Positions 37,383 to 45,722 are shown, counted from the stretch's first letter. The stretch is DNA of 64,000 nt from CALAGJ01 sp964293305 (GCA_964293305.1 CAXYYO010000001.1:62001-126000), one strand, 5' to 3'. Made by a program: numbers and translations. Notes: generated from the sequence alone by a model not told the origin.

Positions 37383-39986
37383 ATGAATATTACAAAATTA
37401 TTTCTCATCTGCTTTTTATCATTAAGCAGTGTTAGCATCTTACATGCGCAAACAAAATCAAACTATGATTGGCATGAAGCATTTCACCCAGATTTTTATA
37501 CCGCCGCAGGCAATGATCAACGAAGTGCATCCGGTATGCCAGGTACAAAATATTGGCAAAACAGAGCAGACTATACCATTGCTGTAAGTTTAGATACAGG
37601 GCTGCATCAGGTATCTGGTTCTGTTATCATTAATTATAAAAATAACAGTCCTGAAGCACATAAATTTTTATGGCTACAGATGGATCAGAATATATATAGA
37701 GAAGAAAGCAGAGGCGAAGCCACAACTTTGCAATCTGGTGGCAGATGGGCAAATACATCTTATACAAAAGGGTATGAGATAAAATCTGTAACAGTAACAC
37801 AAAATGCAAAAACAACCACCGCCAAATATGATGTTACAGATACTAGAATGAAGCTCTGGCCTGCATCAGCATTGTCTGCAAATGGAGGCACTATTCAAAT
37901 AAAAATAGATTATAGTTTTATAGTACCAGAATATGGCACAGACCGCATGGGTCGATTAGATTCTAAAAAAGGAATGATTTATGAAATAGCACAATGGTAC
38001 CCACGTATGTGTGTGTTTGATGATATTTTAGGATGGAATACACTTCCTTATTTAGGAGCAGGTGAATTCTATTTAGATTATGGTGATATCAATTACAGTG
38101 TAACTGCACCTTCAAACTTAATTGTGGGTGGTAGTGGTCAACTATTAAATCCTACAGAAGTATTAACTGCAACTGAAATCAGTAGATTAGCAAATGCTGC
38201 TAAGAGTGATGAAACGGTAATGATACGCAGCGCAGATGAAGTGGGCAATGCAACCAGCAGACCTTCTAAACCAACTTGTACGTGGAAATTCAAATGTGTA
38301 AACACAAGAGATGTGGCATGGGCCGCCAGTAAAGCATTTGTATGGGACGCAGCAAGAATGAATTTGCCAAGTGGTAAGAAGTCATTAGCCCAGAGTTTAT
38401 ACCCAGCCGAAAGCGGAGGTAAAGAAGCTTGGGGAAGAAGTACGGAATTTGTAAAAGGTAGTATTGAGCTGTATAGTAAACAATGGTATGAATATACCTA
38501 CCCTGTAGCTACGAATGTAGCCGGAGTAGTAGGTGGAATGGAATATCCAGGTATTGTATTTTGCGGAGCAGATAGTAAAGGTGCAGGTTTATGGGGAGTA
38601 ACAGATCATGAATTTGGACATAACTGGTTTCCCGTGATTGTAGGCAGTAACGAACGTAAATATCTTTGGATGGATGAAGGATTTAATACTTTTATTAATG
38701 ACTTAAATGTTGAACTATTTAATAAAGGAGAGTTTAATAATAAGCAGGATTTATACCAAGTGGCCAATTATCTTTTTAAGAAAGATGCAGATGCCATTAT
38801 GACCATACCAGATGTTACTAATCAAAATTTTCTTGGTATTAATGCATATTATAAACCAGCCATAGGTTTAAATATTTTAAGAAAGCATGTACTTGGCAAA
38901 GCACGGTTTGATTCAGCATTTCGTACCTATACAAATAGATGGGCTTTTAAGCATCCTACCCCAACAGACTTTTTTAGAACAATGGAAAATGTTTCCGGCG
39001 AAGATTTGAGCTGGTTTTGGAGAGGTTGGATCATGAACAACTGGAAAATAGATCAAGGGGTAAAGTCAGTTAAATATGTGGATAATAAAGTAGAAAAGGG
39101 AGCACTGATTACAGTAGAAAATTTAGAACAACTACCACTTCCTGTGCCCCTTACAATAGAATTTGAAGATGGTTCAAAAGAAATGAAAACACTTCCTGTG
39201 GAGGTGTGGCAGCGTGCCAGTACATGGACCTTTAGGATAAATAGTAATCAAAAAATAAAAAAGGTAACCATTGATGCAGATCATGACTATCCAGATGTAA
39301 ATCCATCCAATAATGTTTTTGATAATAACTCTGGAAAACCAGTGCCAGCAGGGCTTACAGCAAATGATGTAATACAGAAATATATCACTGTAATTGGCGG
39401 ATCAGCAAAATTATATGCCATAAATGATTATGCTATGAAGGCTGAAGGAACTGTGCAAGGTCAGAAAATAGAAATGATTCGGAAAGTGAAAATGCCGAAT
39501 AAATATTTATTTATGATTAGCCTACCGGCAATGAACTTGGTTGCTACAAAATCAGTAATGAATGGTGATGATTTCTCCATGATGAATATGGGAAAAGAAA
39601 CCGAATTGAATGAAGAAATGAAAGCAGGCATTAAAGAGCAAATGCAAATATTTTCAGAACTGCTTTACTCCGGTGCTGGCTATGCCATCAACTTATATTC
39701 AACGATAGTAACTCTAGATGATAAGGAAACTTATTTGGTAAACATTACCACGCCATCTGGCGAAACTGTAAACGCATGGTATGATGTTAATACAGGTTTA
39801 AAACTGAAGGAAGAAACATCAGGTGCAGATGGTGGTGGTGCCAGTTCAACGATTTTCAGTAATTATCAATCTGTGGATGGAATTCAATTGGCGTTTCATC
39901 AGGTGATGAATCAAGGTTTTGAAATTGAAATTGATATGAAAGAAGTGAAATTTAATACTGGAATAAGTGATGAGGAGTTTAAATAA
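37383..39986 (+). CDS. M1 family metallopeptidase with C-terminal LolA-like domain
   Basis: The 867-residue exported aminopeptidase has a signal peptide (about 1-23, cleavage after LHA). The M1 catalytic region carries the exopeptidase motif as GGMEYPG. The zinc site is H409-E-F-G-H413-N-W, followed about 20 residues on by DEGFNTF. The M1 part ends near residue 625. A separate segment (about 655-867) begins VIQKYITVIGGSAKLYAINDY and ends in a beta-rich run. That resembles the LolA-like domains Bacteroidota attach to some M16 peptidases. It probably trims peptides in the periplasm or at the surface. It is monocistronic. Confidence 0.88.
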   Translation: MNITKLFLICFLSLSSVSILHAQTKSNYDWHEAFHPDFYTAAGNDQRSASGMPGTKYWQNRADYTIAVSLDTGLHQVSGSVIINYKNNSPEAHKFLWLQMDQNIYREESRGEATTLQSGGRWANTSYTKGYEIKSVTVTQNAKTTTAKYDVTDTRMKLWPASALSANGGTIQIKIDYSFIVPEYGTDRMGRLDSKKGMIYEIAQWYPRMCVFDDILGWNTLPYLGAGEFYLDYGDINYSVTAPSNLIVGGSGQLLNPTEVLTATEISRLANAAKSDETVMIRSADEVGNATSRPSKPTCTWKFKCVNTRDVAWAASKAFVWDAARMNLPSGKKSLAQSLYPAESGGKEAWGRSTEFVKGSIELYSKQWYEYTYPVATNVAGVVGGMEYPGIVFCGADSKGAGLWGVTDHEFGHNWFPVIVGSNERKYLWMDEGFNTFINDLNVELFNKGEFNNKQDLYQVANYLFKKDADAIMTIPDVTNQNFLGINAYYKPAIGLNILRKHVLGKARFDSAFRTYTNRWAFKHPTPTDFFRTMENVSGEDLSWFWRGWIMNNWKIDQGVKSVKYVDNKVEKGALITVENLEQLPLPVPLTIEFEDGSKEMKTLPVEVWQRASTWTFRINSNQKIKKVTIDADHDYPDVNPSNNVFDNNSGKPVPAGLTANDVIQKYITVIGGSAKLYAINDYAMKAEGTVQGQKIEMIRKVKMPNKYLFMISLPAMNLVATKSVMNGDDFSMMNMGKETELNEEMKAGIKEQMQIFSELLYSGAGYAINLYSTIVTLDDKETYLVNITTPSGETVNAWYDVNTGLKLKEETSGADGGGASSTIFSNYQSVDGIQLAFHQVMNQGFEIEIDMKEVKFNTGISDEEFK

Positions 39987-40012
39987 AGAGAATTCTTATT
40001 ACTCAAAATAAT

Positions 40013-40046
40013 AAAGAGGCTACCTTAAATGGTGGCCTTTTTTAAT
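40013..40046 (+). terminator. Probable terminator, M1 peptidase gene
   Basis: An imperfect stem (AGGCTACC with GGTGGCCT, one mismatch) followed by seven T begins about 27 bp after the stop. Confidence 0.65.
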
Positions 40047-40054
40047 TATTTCAA

Positions 40055-40186
40055 TTATATATCCAGACAAAATGCTACCGTCAATGCAGCATCAGTTATC
40101 ACAAAAATTAAATTATCAAGAGCTAATCAAAGAGGTGTATTTGATGTGAACTTTTTGTTATTGAACCCAGACGATGTAGTGGACCT
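40055..40186 (+). pseudogene. Second transposase relic, C-terminal fragment
   Basis: The plus-strand frame reads NATVNAASVITKIKLSRANQRGVFDVNF. This aligns with the NA(T/S)AESFNAKIK...RGV.D..FF end of ISAon1/ISL3-like transposases and with the relic at 5549-5905. It then runs into LLNPDDVVDL, related to the 29-nt repeats at 35040 and 42078. Only the C-terminal end is present, no start is associated with it, and conserved Glu/Phe positions are altered, so it is dead. Confidence 0.62.
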
Positions 40187-40349
40187 TTGTAAGAAAAGTT
40201 TAAAAGAAATATACCTAAATGTTTGAGGTTAATTTTTGACTGAAGAAATACAAAACTATTTAAAAGTCAACAATTGTTCTCAAGTGCATATGTATGCAGG
40301 CATTCAGCTTTTTAATAAAATTCAATTGTATTATTTGGGATAAAGCAAA

Positions 40350-40375
40350 ACAAACTTTTGCCTAAAAACTGTTTA
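40350..40375 (+). repeat. 26-nt repeat shared with 5564-5589
   Basis: This is identical over 26 bases to the reverse strand of 5564-5589, the C-terminal end of the first transposase relic. Similarity continues weakly upstream, supporting common origin rather than chance. Confidence 0.8.
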
Positions 40376-40442
40376 TTTCCAAAATATGACAGTGAGCCAG
40401 TATTGTCCAGCAGCAAGTGATGGATTATGATTGCCTAGTGAA

Positions 40443-40455
40443 GATGGATATTAAT
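40443..40455 (+). repeat. 13-nt direct repeat, left copy
   Basis: AGATGGATATTAA occurs here and at 42069-42081, on either side of the SatD-like/DUF3307 operon. A nearby inverted pair, GGTGCTTAAA at 40475-40484 and TTTAAGCACC at 42003-42012, brackets the same genes. Confidence 0.55.
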
Positions 40456-40532
40456 TGGCTGATTGAGTCGATGGGTGCTTAAATGCAGATAAAGAAGGTT
40501 CATCTACTTCCTCCATCATGGTCCTTTTGTAG

Positions 40533-40637
40533 TTCGGCTATTTATACGAATTTTTATTTAGTTCGTATAATAATACGAATTTATAAAAAGTTCGGCTATT
40601 TATACGAATTTTAAAATAATTCGTATATTTACATTCA
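40533..40637 (+). promoter_or_regulatory. Array of four operator-like sites, 29-bp period
   Basis: Four 18-bp sites start at 40533, 40562, 40591 and 40620, exactly 29 bp apart. Sites 1 and 3 are identical (TTCGGCTATTTATACGAA). Site 2 is a perfect 7-bp inverted repeat (TTCGTAT, 4-bp spacer, ATACGAA). Site 4 keeps only the left arm and overlaps a near-consensus -7 element (TATATTTA). The ATG of the SatD-like gene is 10 bp further on. The layout fits cooperative repressor binding over the promoter; autoregulation by the SatD-like protein's C-terminal HTH-like segment is an inference. Confidence 0.75.
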
Positions 40638-40647
40638 ATTAATAAAA

Positions 40648-41277
40648 ATGGCTATTCAGGCTGTACTTACCGGGGATATTGTAAACTCTACAAAACTTAC
40701 TGTTGCTAAAGAGGCAAAGCTAAGCACTACACTAACTAATATTTTTGTAAATTATGAATCCAAATTTGAATTTTACAGAGGCGACAGCTTTCAAGCTTAT
40801 GTAAAAAATCCGGTAAAAGCTCTACGGCTTGCATTACTGTGCCGCTCTGCGGCCATCAGGCTTTTTAAAGAAGATAAGGTAGTGTTATCAGATATACGCA
40901 TAAGCATCGGCATTGGCGAAGTAGCAACTCCGGTACGGTCTTTAAAAACAGCAAAAGGTGATGCATTCATTTTATCTGGCCGTCGGTTTGATGAGATAAT
41001 AAAAAATGACCAACGGCTTGCTATATGTGCAGGCAATCCTCTTGCCAATGAAGGGTTAGAGGTAATTGCCGATTACTTAAATGCTATCTTTGACGGAATG
41101 ACGGGTAAGCAGGCCGAGGTAATCTTTGAATTGTTAAACGGAGAAATGCAAAAAGTGGCAGCTAAAAAATTTAAGAAAACCAAGAGCACTATTCATCAAA
41201 GAACTACAGCAGGCAGGTGGCCAGAAATTGAAAAGCTCTTACAGCAATATGAAAACATCATTAATCAAATAGCATGA
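40648..41277 (+). CDS. SatD family protein with HTH-like C-terminus
   Basis: The 209-residue cytoplasmic protein opens AVLTGDIVNSTKL, followed by FEFYRGDSFQAYVKNPVKALRLALLCR and DIRISIGIGEV. This is the pattern of SatD-type proteins, which resemble nucleotide-cyclase folds (GD.V.S, RGD.F, IGIG). The metal and catalytic residues of true cyclases are not evident. The last ~50 residues (VAAKKFKKTKSTIHQRTTAGRWPEIEKLLQQYE) look like a small helix-turn-helix. It overlaps the DUF3307 gene by ATGA, so translation is coupled. An unusual 29-bp repeat array precedes it. It probably senses something and regulates its own operon; the ligand is unknown. Confidence 0.68.
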   Translation: MAIQAVLTGDIVNSTKLTVAKEAKLSTTLTNIFVNYESKFEFYRGDSFQAYVKNPVKALRLALLCRSAAIRLFKEDKVVLSDIRISIGIGEVATPVRSLKTAKGDAFILSGRRFDEIIKNDQRLAICAGNPLANEGLEVIADYLNAIFDGMTGKQAEVIFELLNGEMQKVAAKKFKKTKSTIHQRTTAGRWPEIEKLLQQYENIINQIA

Positions 41278-41975
41278 CAACAGCATTCATCTGGTTAACA
41301 AAACTTATTTTATCTCACCTTGTCACAGATTTTATCCTGCAACCCAAAAGCTGGGTAGATGAACGCACCGCCAAACATTTTTTGTCTCCTAAATTGTACC
41401 TGCATGGTGTTGTAACTGCTGCATTTGCGTTTATAGCAATGGGCTTTCAATATTGGCTGATTGCAATTATTATTTTGATAACCCATATTCTTATTGATGG
41501 ATGGAAATCATATCAAAAACAAACAACAACTTACTTTCTTGCCGACCAGTTGCTACACCTGCTGGTAATACTTGGTTGCTGGTATTTTACATTCATTACC
41601 TGGAGTGATGTAACTACAGCATGGCAACAACTAAATGAAAATCTTAGTGTTTGGAAAACCATAACTGGATTTGTATTTCTTACTGCACCTGCAGGAATTT
41701 TGATTGGCCAGTTCACCAAACAATGGCGGGATAAATTGCCTGAAGCAGAAAATCTTGCCAATGCCGGTAAATGGATTGGTATTGTAGAACGCATTATCAT
41801 CCTAGTTTTTGTTTTATACAACCAGTACTCCGCTATTGGGTTATTGATAGCTGCCAAAGGCATCATCCGTTTTAATGAAAAAGATAGACAAGAAATTAAA
41901 ACTGAATACTTGGTTATTGGCACATTGTTGAGTATTGGGCTGGCAATAGTTACGGGGTTGGTGGTTATGTTGTGA
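41274..41975 (+). CDS. DUF3307 family membrane protein
   Basis: The 233-residue integral membrane protein matches the DUF3307 pattern. The N-terminus is LILSHLVTDFILQPKSWVDERTAKHFLSPKLYLHGVV, with conserved His/Asp in the first helix. ITHILIDGWKSYQ and FLADQLLHLLVIL follow. About six or seven helices are expected, with His and Asp residues inside the membrane region that could bind metal or ions. It overlaps the SatD-like gene by four bases; I recall this pair co-occurring in other Bacteria, but the joint function is not known to me. Confidence 0.78.
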   Translation: MTTAFIWLTKLILSHLVTDFILQPKSWVDERTAKHFLSPKLYLHGVVTAAFAFIAMGFQYWLIAIIILITHILIDGWKSYQKQTTTYFLADQLLHLLVILGCWYFTFITWSDVTTAWQQLNENLSVWKTITGFVFLTAPAGILIGQFTKQWRDKLPEAENLANAGKWIGIVERIIILVFVLYNQYSAIGLLIAAKGIIRFNEKDRQEIKTEYLVIGTLLSIGLAIVTGLVVML

Positions 41976-42332
41976 TTGAATAAAAGTGTTTGCTCACCCA
42001 ATTTTAAGCACCTATAAACTGAAAGGCCCGATACTCATCAGCCGATCAGTAAAATTATTGACAATTGTAGATGGATATTAAATCCAGATATTGCAGTTGA
42101 ATTTGTTTTGAAATGTTGAAAAGTAGTATAGTTAAGGTTTGATTTTTATTTTTGGCTGAAGAAATAGTAAACTATTTTATACCAATTCCAAATAATATAT
42201 CCCAATATAGTTGATTTGATTTTTTTGCCTGTATTTGAACTGTAATTTAATTGGTTATGGTATAACAAAAATTACTTGAGCCCCATTTATTTTTGTGAGC
42301 AATATTTTTGGTAAGAATAAAATTTCATATAA
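41976..42332. other. Intergenic region with repeat scraps, no gene
   Basis: Besides the IR half at 42003-42012, the direct repeat at 42069-42081 and the 29-nt repeat at 42078-42106, it contains a segment (about 42155-42178) similar to 40238-40261. An imperfect inverted repeat (TTATACCAATT at 42177-42187 with 42249-42265) is also present. No open frame was recognised. Confidence 0.55.
42069..42106 (+). repeat. Direct repeat right copy and 29-nt dispersed repeat copy 2
   Basis: Bases 42069-42081 repeat 40443-40455 exactly. Bases 42078-42106 match 35040-35068 at 26 of 29 positions. The two repeats overlap by four bases here. Confidence 0.55.
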
Positions 42333-42611
42333 CTAAGTAAAGTTGTATAAATGTTGTGACTTGAATTTTATCTTGAACCAAAGCATGATTACAGACAATA
42401 TCAATATGACACTGTTGGTATAAATGATGGATCCCTTTTGTATCAATAGTCCGTGTATAAGCCAAAGTATAACACTTACAGTAACCAAGACAAACATAAA
42501 AAGAGAAATATCTTTTGCAGATTTTGTCTTCCATGTCTTTATAACCTGAGGCAAAAAGGTAAGAGTAGAAATTGTTCCGGCTATATAACCAAGCCATTCT
42601 GTTGCATCCAT
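42333..42611 (-). CDS. SemiSWEET family transporter
   Basis: The 92-residue product has three membrane helices (about 8-24, 36-54, 63-83) and the PQ-loop motif LPQVIKTWKTKSAKDIS at about 20-36. It is the single triple-helix unit of SemiSWEETs, which dimerise to carry small sugars by facilitated diffusion. It starts 2 bp after the stop of the arginase-family gene, so the two form an operon. The sugar is unknown. An overlapping frame on the same strand is a shadow. Confidence 0.85.
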   Translation of the reverse strand: MDATEWLGYIAGTISTLTFLPQVIKTWKTKSAKDISLFMFVLVTVSVILWLIHGLLIQKGSIIYTNSVILILSVIMLWFKIKFKSQHLYNFT

Positions 42612-42613
42612 TT

Positions 42614-43405
42614 TTAATTCATCTTAACCATTAATTCTTTCATTAATTTATAAGCTACCATTGCGGTTTGACCATTTACATCACGCAGTGGATTATATTC
42701 TACAATATCACAACCTACCACTACTCCATTGATCTGTTGTATAGCATTAATCAAATCTCTTACACTCATGCCACCCGGCTCATGGTGGGATACACCTGGT
42801 GCAAAAGCAGGATCTAATACATCCATATCCAATGAGATATATAAAGGGCTTTTCTGAGTAATAAATTTGTTGGGACTGAAATCTTTCATTTCAATTATAT
42901 TGACTTCGTATCGCTCTGCTTGCTGACGCTGATGTGCATTTAAAGTGCGAATGCCAACTTGTGTTATAGAAGCCAGATTACCTTTTTCTAAAAGCCTTGC
43001 AAATGGCGATGCATGTGAATAAGGATTTTGCTCAAAATTTTCGTACAAATCTGCATGCGCATCAAAGTGTATTACATGCAAATTTTTGTGGTGATTAGTA
43101 AACGAATCTATAATAGGATAAGATATAGAATGATCCCCACCCAAAGTCAAAATTTTATTATGATCATACAATAAATTTTCAATATGATGTTGAATGGCAA
43201 CAAATGCATCAGCAGGTTGCAATTGTTCAATATTTAAATCGCCAACATCCTTGTAAAAGTTATTTCTTTCAATATGCCATCCATTTTCACTCCATGCATT
43301 AGCTGACCCACCAATGTCCATTTCCCTGATTATAGCTGGAGCCTTTGCAGGGCCTTTTAAGTATGAGCTATTTTCATCATAGCAAATTCCCGTAAGTATT
43401 ATCAT
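42614..43405 (-). CDS. Arginase/agmatinase family ureohydrolase
   Basis: The 263-residue binuclear manganese hydrolase has all metal ligands visible: His92 in GGDHS, Asp115, His117 and Asp119 in HFDAHAD, and Asp193 and Asp195 in SLDMDVLDP. The family splits arginine, agmatine, formiminoglutamate or related guanidino/formimino compounds. Sequence alone does not decide which. A hutG-like role with the hutU 6 kb away is possible but unsupported by linkage. It is the first gene of an operon with the SemiSWEET gene. Confidence 0.85.
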   Translation of the reverse strand: MIILTGICYDENSSYLKGPAKAPAIIREMDIGGSANAWSENGWHIERNNFYKDVGDLNIEQLQPADAFVAIQHHIENLLYDHNKILTLGGDHSISYPIIDSFTNHHKNLHVIHFDAHADLYENFEQNPYSHASPFARLLEKGNLASITQVGIRTLNAHQRQQAERYEVNIIEMKDFSPNKFITQKSPLYISLDMDVLDPAFAPGVSHHEPGGMSVRDLINAIQQINGVVVGCDIVEYNPLRDVNGQTAMVAYKLMKELMVKMN

Positions 43406-43588
43406 AAGTCATGTATTATTATTATGAAACCAAATAAAAATAGATTGTTTTTCTTTTATGGTGAAAATGAAATTTGTATTATACCTTCTATTACAAAATC
43501 AATATTACTCTTCATAAATCTATGTTGAATGTTTTTCAGATTGCACTCAATACTCAGCCAGGGAAAGGTTAGGTTTTTGATGAAAAAA

Positions 43589-44605
43589 TTATTCATTTCT
43601 TTCCACTGCCTGATATATTTTATTAATAATTTCCACTGTTTTTAATGCATCGTATGTAGAGGTAGGAATGGGCGCTTCATCAGCTATTGTATTAAACATA
43701 TAGGCATACATCTTATCATGATTACTCATACTACCTGTGTAAAATCCATAGTCATTTGGCTGTCCTGATTCAATTGGGTCTGCAAGCTGAAAGCCTTGTA
43801 CTTGTTGGTATTCCAGTAGATTAAGATACTGTCCGCCTATCTTTATTGTGCCCTTTGTGCCAAATATTGTAATTGAGCCTTCCATATTTTTGTTAAAGGC
43901 ACAAGTGGTAAAATGACAGGTGGCAATAGCACTGTTTTTAAACCCTAAAATTGCTACATAGGTATCCTCAAAATCTGTAGAAGATTGGTGCATATAATTT
44001 TTTGCAAATGATTTTACTTTTTCTACATCACCTAAAAACCAAAATAGTAAATCAATGAAATGGCTGAATTGTGTAAAGAGAATACCACCATCCATATCTC
44101 TAGTACCTTTCCATGTACTCTCTTCATAATATCTTGCGCCTCGATTCCAAAAACAATTGAGTTGTACACTTATTATATGCCCAGTTTTATCATTTATTAT
44201 GGCATTTCTTACAGCTTGTACTGGTTCATTAAAGCGATTTTGTTTAACGATAAAAAGTTTTTTTCCTGCTAGTAAAGCGGCATCAATCATGGCAGTACAA
44301 TCTTGCACCGTTAGTGCCATTGGTTTTTCACAAAGTACATGCATGTGCTTGTGTAAAGCTGCCATACTATGCTCCGCATGAAGTCCGTTTGGGGTGCATA
44401 CAACCGTAATATCTGCTTGTTCATTTTCCAGCATTTGTTGGTAGGAATGATATGCTGCGCAATGATAGGTAACACCAAATTTTTCTGCTTTGCTATACGC
44501 CATGTCACATACAGCTACTAATGTACCTAATTGCTGTATAAGGTCTGCGTGTCTTTTGCCGATATGGCCACAGCCTACTAAAAGAAATCTATATGCTGTT
44601 TTCAG
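43589..44605 (-). CDS. Gfo/Idh/MocA family oxidoreductase, apparent CTG start
   Basis: The protein has the two-domain NAD(P)-dependent sugar or inositol dehydrogenase layout. It shows a Rossmann fold, ADITVVCTPNGLHAEH, and the CEKPMAL motif with the catalytic-region Lys. The C-terminal Gfo_Idh_MocA_C sheet contains TRDMDGGILFTQFSHFIDLLFWFLG. The first ATG (44503) would remove the nucleotide-binding loop. The open frame upstream encodes YRFLLVGCGHIGKRHADLI and contains no ATG, GTG or TTG before the stop near the ROK gene. CTG at 44605 gives 338 residues, the family's usual length; ATT at 44608 is an alternative. It sits 44 bp after the ROK kinase gene and is likely co-transcribed. Confidence 0.82.
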   Translation of the reverse strand: MKTAYRFLLVGCGHIGKRHADLIQQLGTLVAVCDMAYSKAEKFGVTYHCAAYHSYQQMLENEQADITVVCTPNGLHAEHSMAALHKHMHVLCEKPMALTVQDCTAMIDAALLAGKKLFIVKQNRFNEPVQAVRNAIINDKTGHIISVQLNCFWNRGARYYEESTWKGTRDMDGGILFTQFSHFIDLLFWFLGDVEKVKSFAKNYMHQSSTDFEDTYVAILGFKNSAIATCHFTTCAFNKNMEGSITIFGTKGTIKIGGQYLNLLEYQQVQGFQLADPIESGQPNDYGFYTGSMSNHDKMYAYMFNTIADEAPIPTSTYDALKTVEIINKIYQAVERNE

Positions 44606-44649
44606 AATTAAAAATATTTTATTGTAATAAACAATGGTTGTGGATCATT

Positions 44650-45630
44650 CTAAGATTCCCACACCAATGCACTTGCGCCTAAGATGGCGGCATCACTCTC
44701 TTTAAGATGACTAAATAGGATTTTTACTTTATTTTGAAATACTTGTATCAGATTGGCCTCCATGTGCTCACGGGTTGGTTTTAAAATCATTTCGCCAGAC
44801 TTGGTAAGTCCTCCAAAAAGTATAATTGCTTCAGGACTACTAAACATTACAAAGTTTGCTAAAGCCATACCAAGAATTTTACCTGTAAATTCAAAGATTT
44901 CCAAAGCCAATTCATCGCCTTGAACAGCAGCTTCATATACTTTTTTTGAATCTATTTGATCAGGGTCTGTATCCCGCAGTAGGCTTTTTCTTTTACCTTT
45001 TAAAAGCTCAAGGGCTGTAAGTCTTACTCCTGTGGCAGAAGCATAACTTTCTAAACTTCCTCTTTTTTTTGTGCCCTCATGAAATCTCCCTTCGGGTATT
45101 ACAATGGTATGGCCCAGCTCACCTGCAAAACCATCATGACCATAAATTAATTTCCCATTAGATACAATGCCACTTCCTACCCCTGTGCCTAAAGTAATCA
45201 TGATAAAATCTTTCATTCCTTTTGCTGCACCATACATCATTTCACCTATTGCGGCTGCATTGGCATCATTTGTAAGTGTAACGGGCAGTTGAAATCTATC
45301 TTGCAGTAATTTACTCATTGGTACAATGCCACGCCATACTAAGTTAGCTGCATACTCAATATTTCCAGAATAAAAATTACCATTTGGAGCACCTACACCT
45401 ATGCCTTTAAAGCGTCCAATACCTCCTGCTTTTTCAATCAAAGGATAAAGATTGGCATGCAAATCTTCTATATATGTTTCTACTTCATCATGTCCACGGG
45501 TTGAAATTTCACCATGAAATAACACATTACCCACCCTGTCCACTATGCCATATTTTGTTCCGGTGCCACCTATATCTATACCTACTACCAACTGCTCTAC
45601 CATGGATACATTTGTTTTTGATTTACCCAT
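44650..45630 (-). CDS. ROK family sugar kinase, zinc cysteines absent
   Basis: The 326-residue ATP-dependent sugar kinase is of the glucokinase/ROK type. The phosphate-binding loop is VGIDIGGTGTKYG (16-28). Catalytic Asp122 lies in TNDANAAAIGE, and the sugar-binding Glu171/His174 in AGELGHTIV. ROK proteins normally carry a CxCGxxGCxE zinc motif just after that His. Here the segment is FHEGTKKRGSLE (about 183-194) with no Cys, so zinc binding is probably lost, as in the polyphosphate-glucokinase-like subgroup. It lies between the transporter and oxidoreductase genes. The likely product is glucose-6-phosphate or a similar hexose phosphate. Confidence 0.87.
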   Translation of the reverse strand: MGKSKTNVSMVEQLVVGIDIGGTGTKYGIVDRVGNVLFHGEISTRGHDEVETYIEDLHANLYPLIEKAGGIGRFKGIGVGAPNGNFYSGNIEYAANLVWRGIVPMSKLLQDRFQLPVTLTNDANAAAIGEMMYGAAKGMKDFIMITLGTGVGSGIVSNGKLIYGHDGFAGELGHTIVIPEGRFHEGTKKRGSLESYASATGVRLTALELLKGKRKSLLRDTDPDQIDSKKVYEAAVQGDELALEIFEFTGKILGMALANFVMFSSPEAIILFGGLTKSGEMILKPTREHMEANLIQVFQNKVKILFSHLKESDAAILGASALVWES

Positions 45631-45722
45631 TCTTCAAATTTTTACATCATCATATTAAAACAATAATAACCAAAATATTTGAGAAAGGTGTATTAAAATT
45701 TTATAATGGTAATTATGAAATT

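Larger units (their letters stand above)
40187..40532. other. IS-derived and unassigned sequence upstream of the SatD-like gene
   Basis: This stretch has no gene. It holds a 24-nt segment (about 40238-40261) resembling 42155-42178, the 26-nt IS-relic repeat at 40350-40375, a 13-nt direct repeat (40443-40455) and an inverted repeat half (40475-40484). Confidence 0.6.

Noticed and set aside
40533..40637. Regularly spaced repeats that might be a small CRISPR array
   Set aside because: The interval is only 29 bp in total with 11-bp AT-rich gaps, sites are palindromic and overlap a promoter, and there are no cas genes. Operator array is a better reading.
42177..42265. Inverted repeat TTATACCAATT / AATTGGTTATGGTATAA as a hairpin RNA or element end
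   Set aside because: Imperfect, with a six-base insertion in one arm and an AT-rich 60-bp loop; expected at this level in such DNA.
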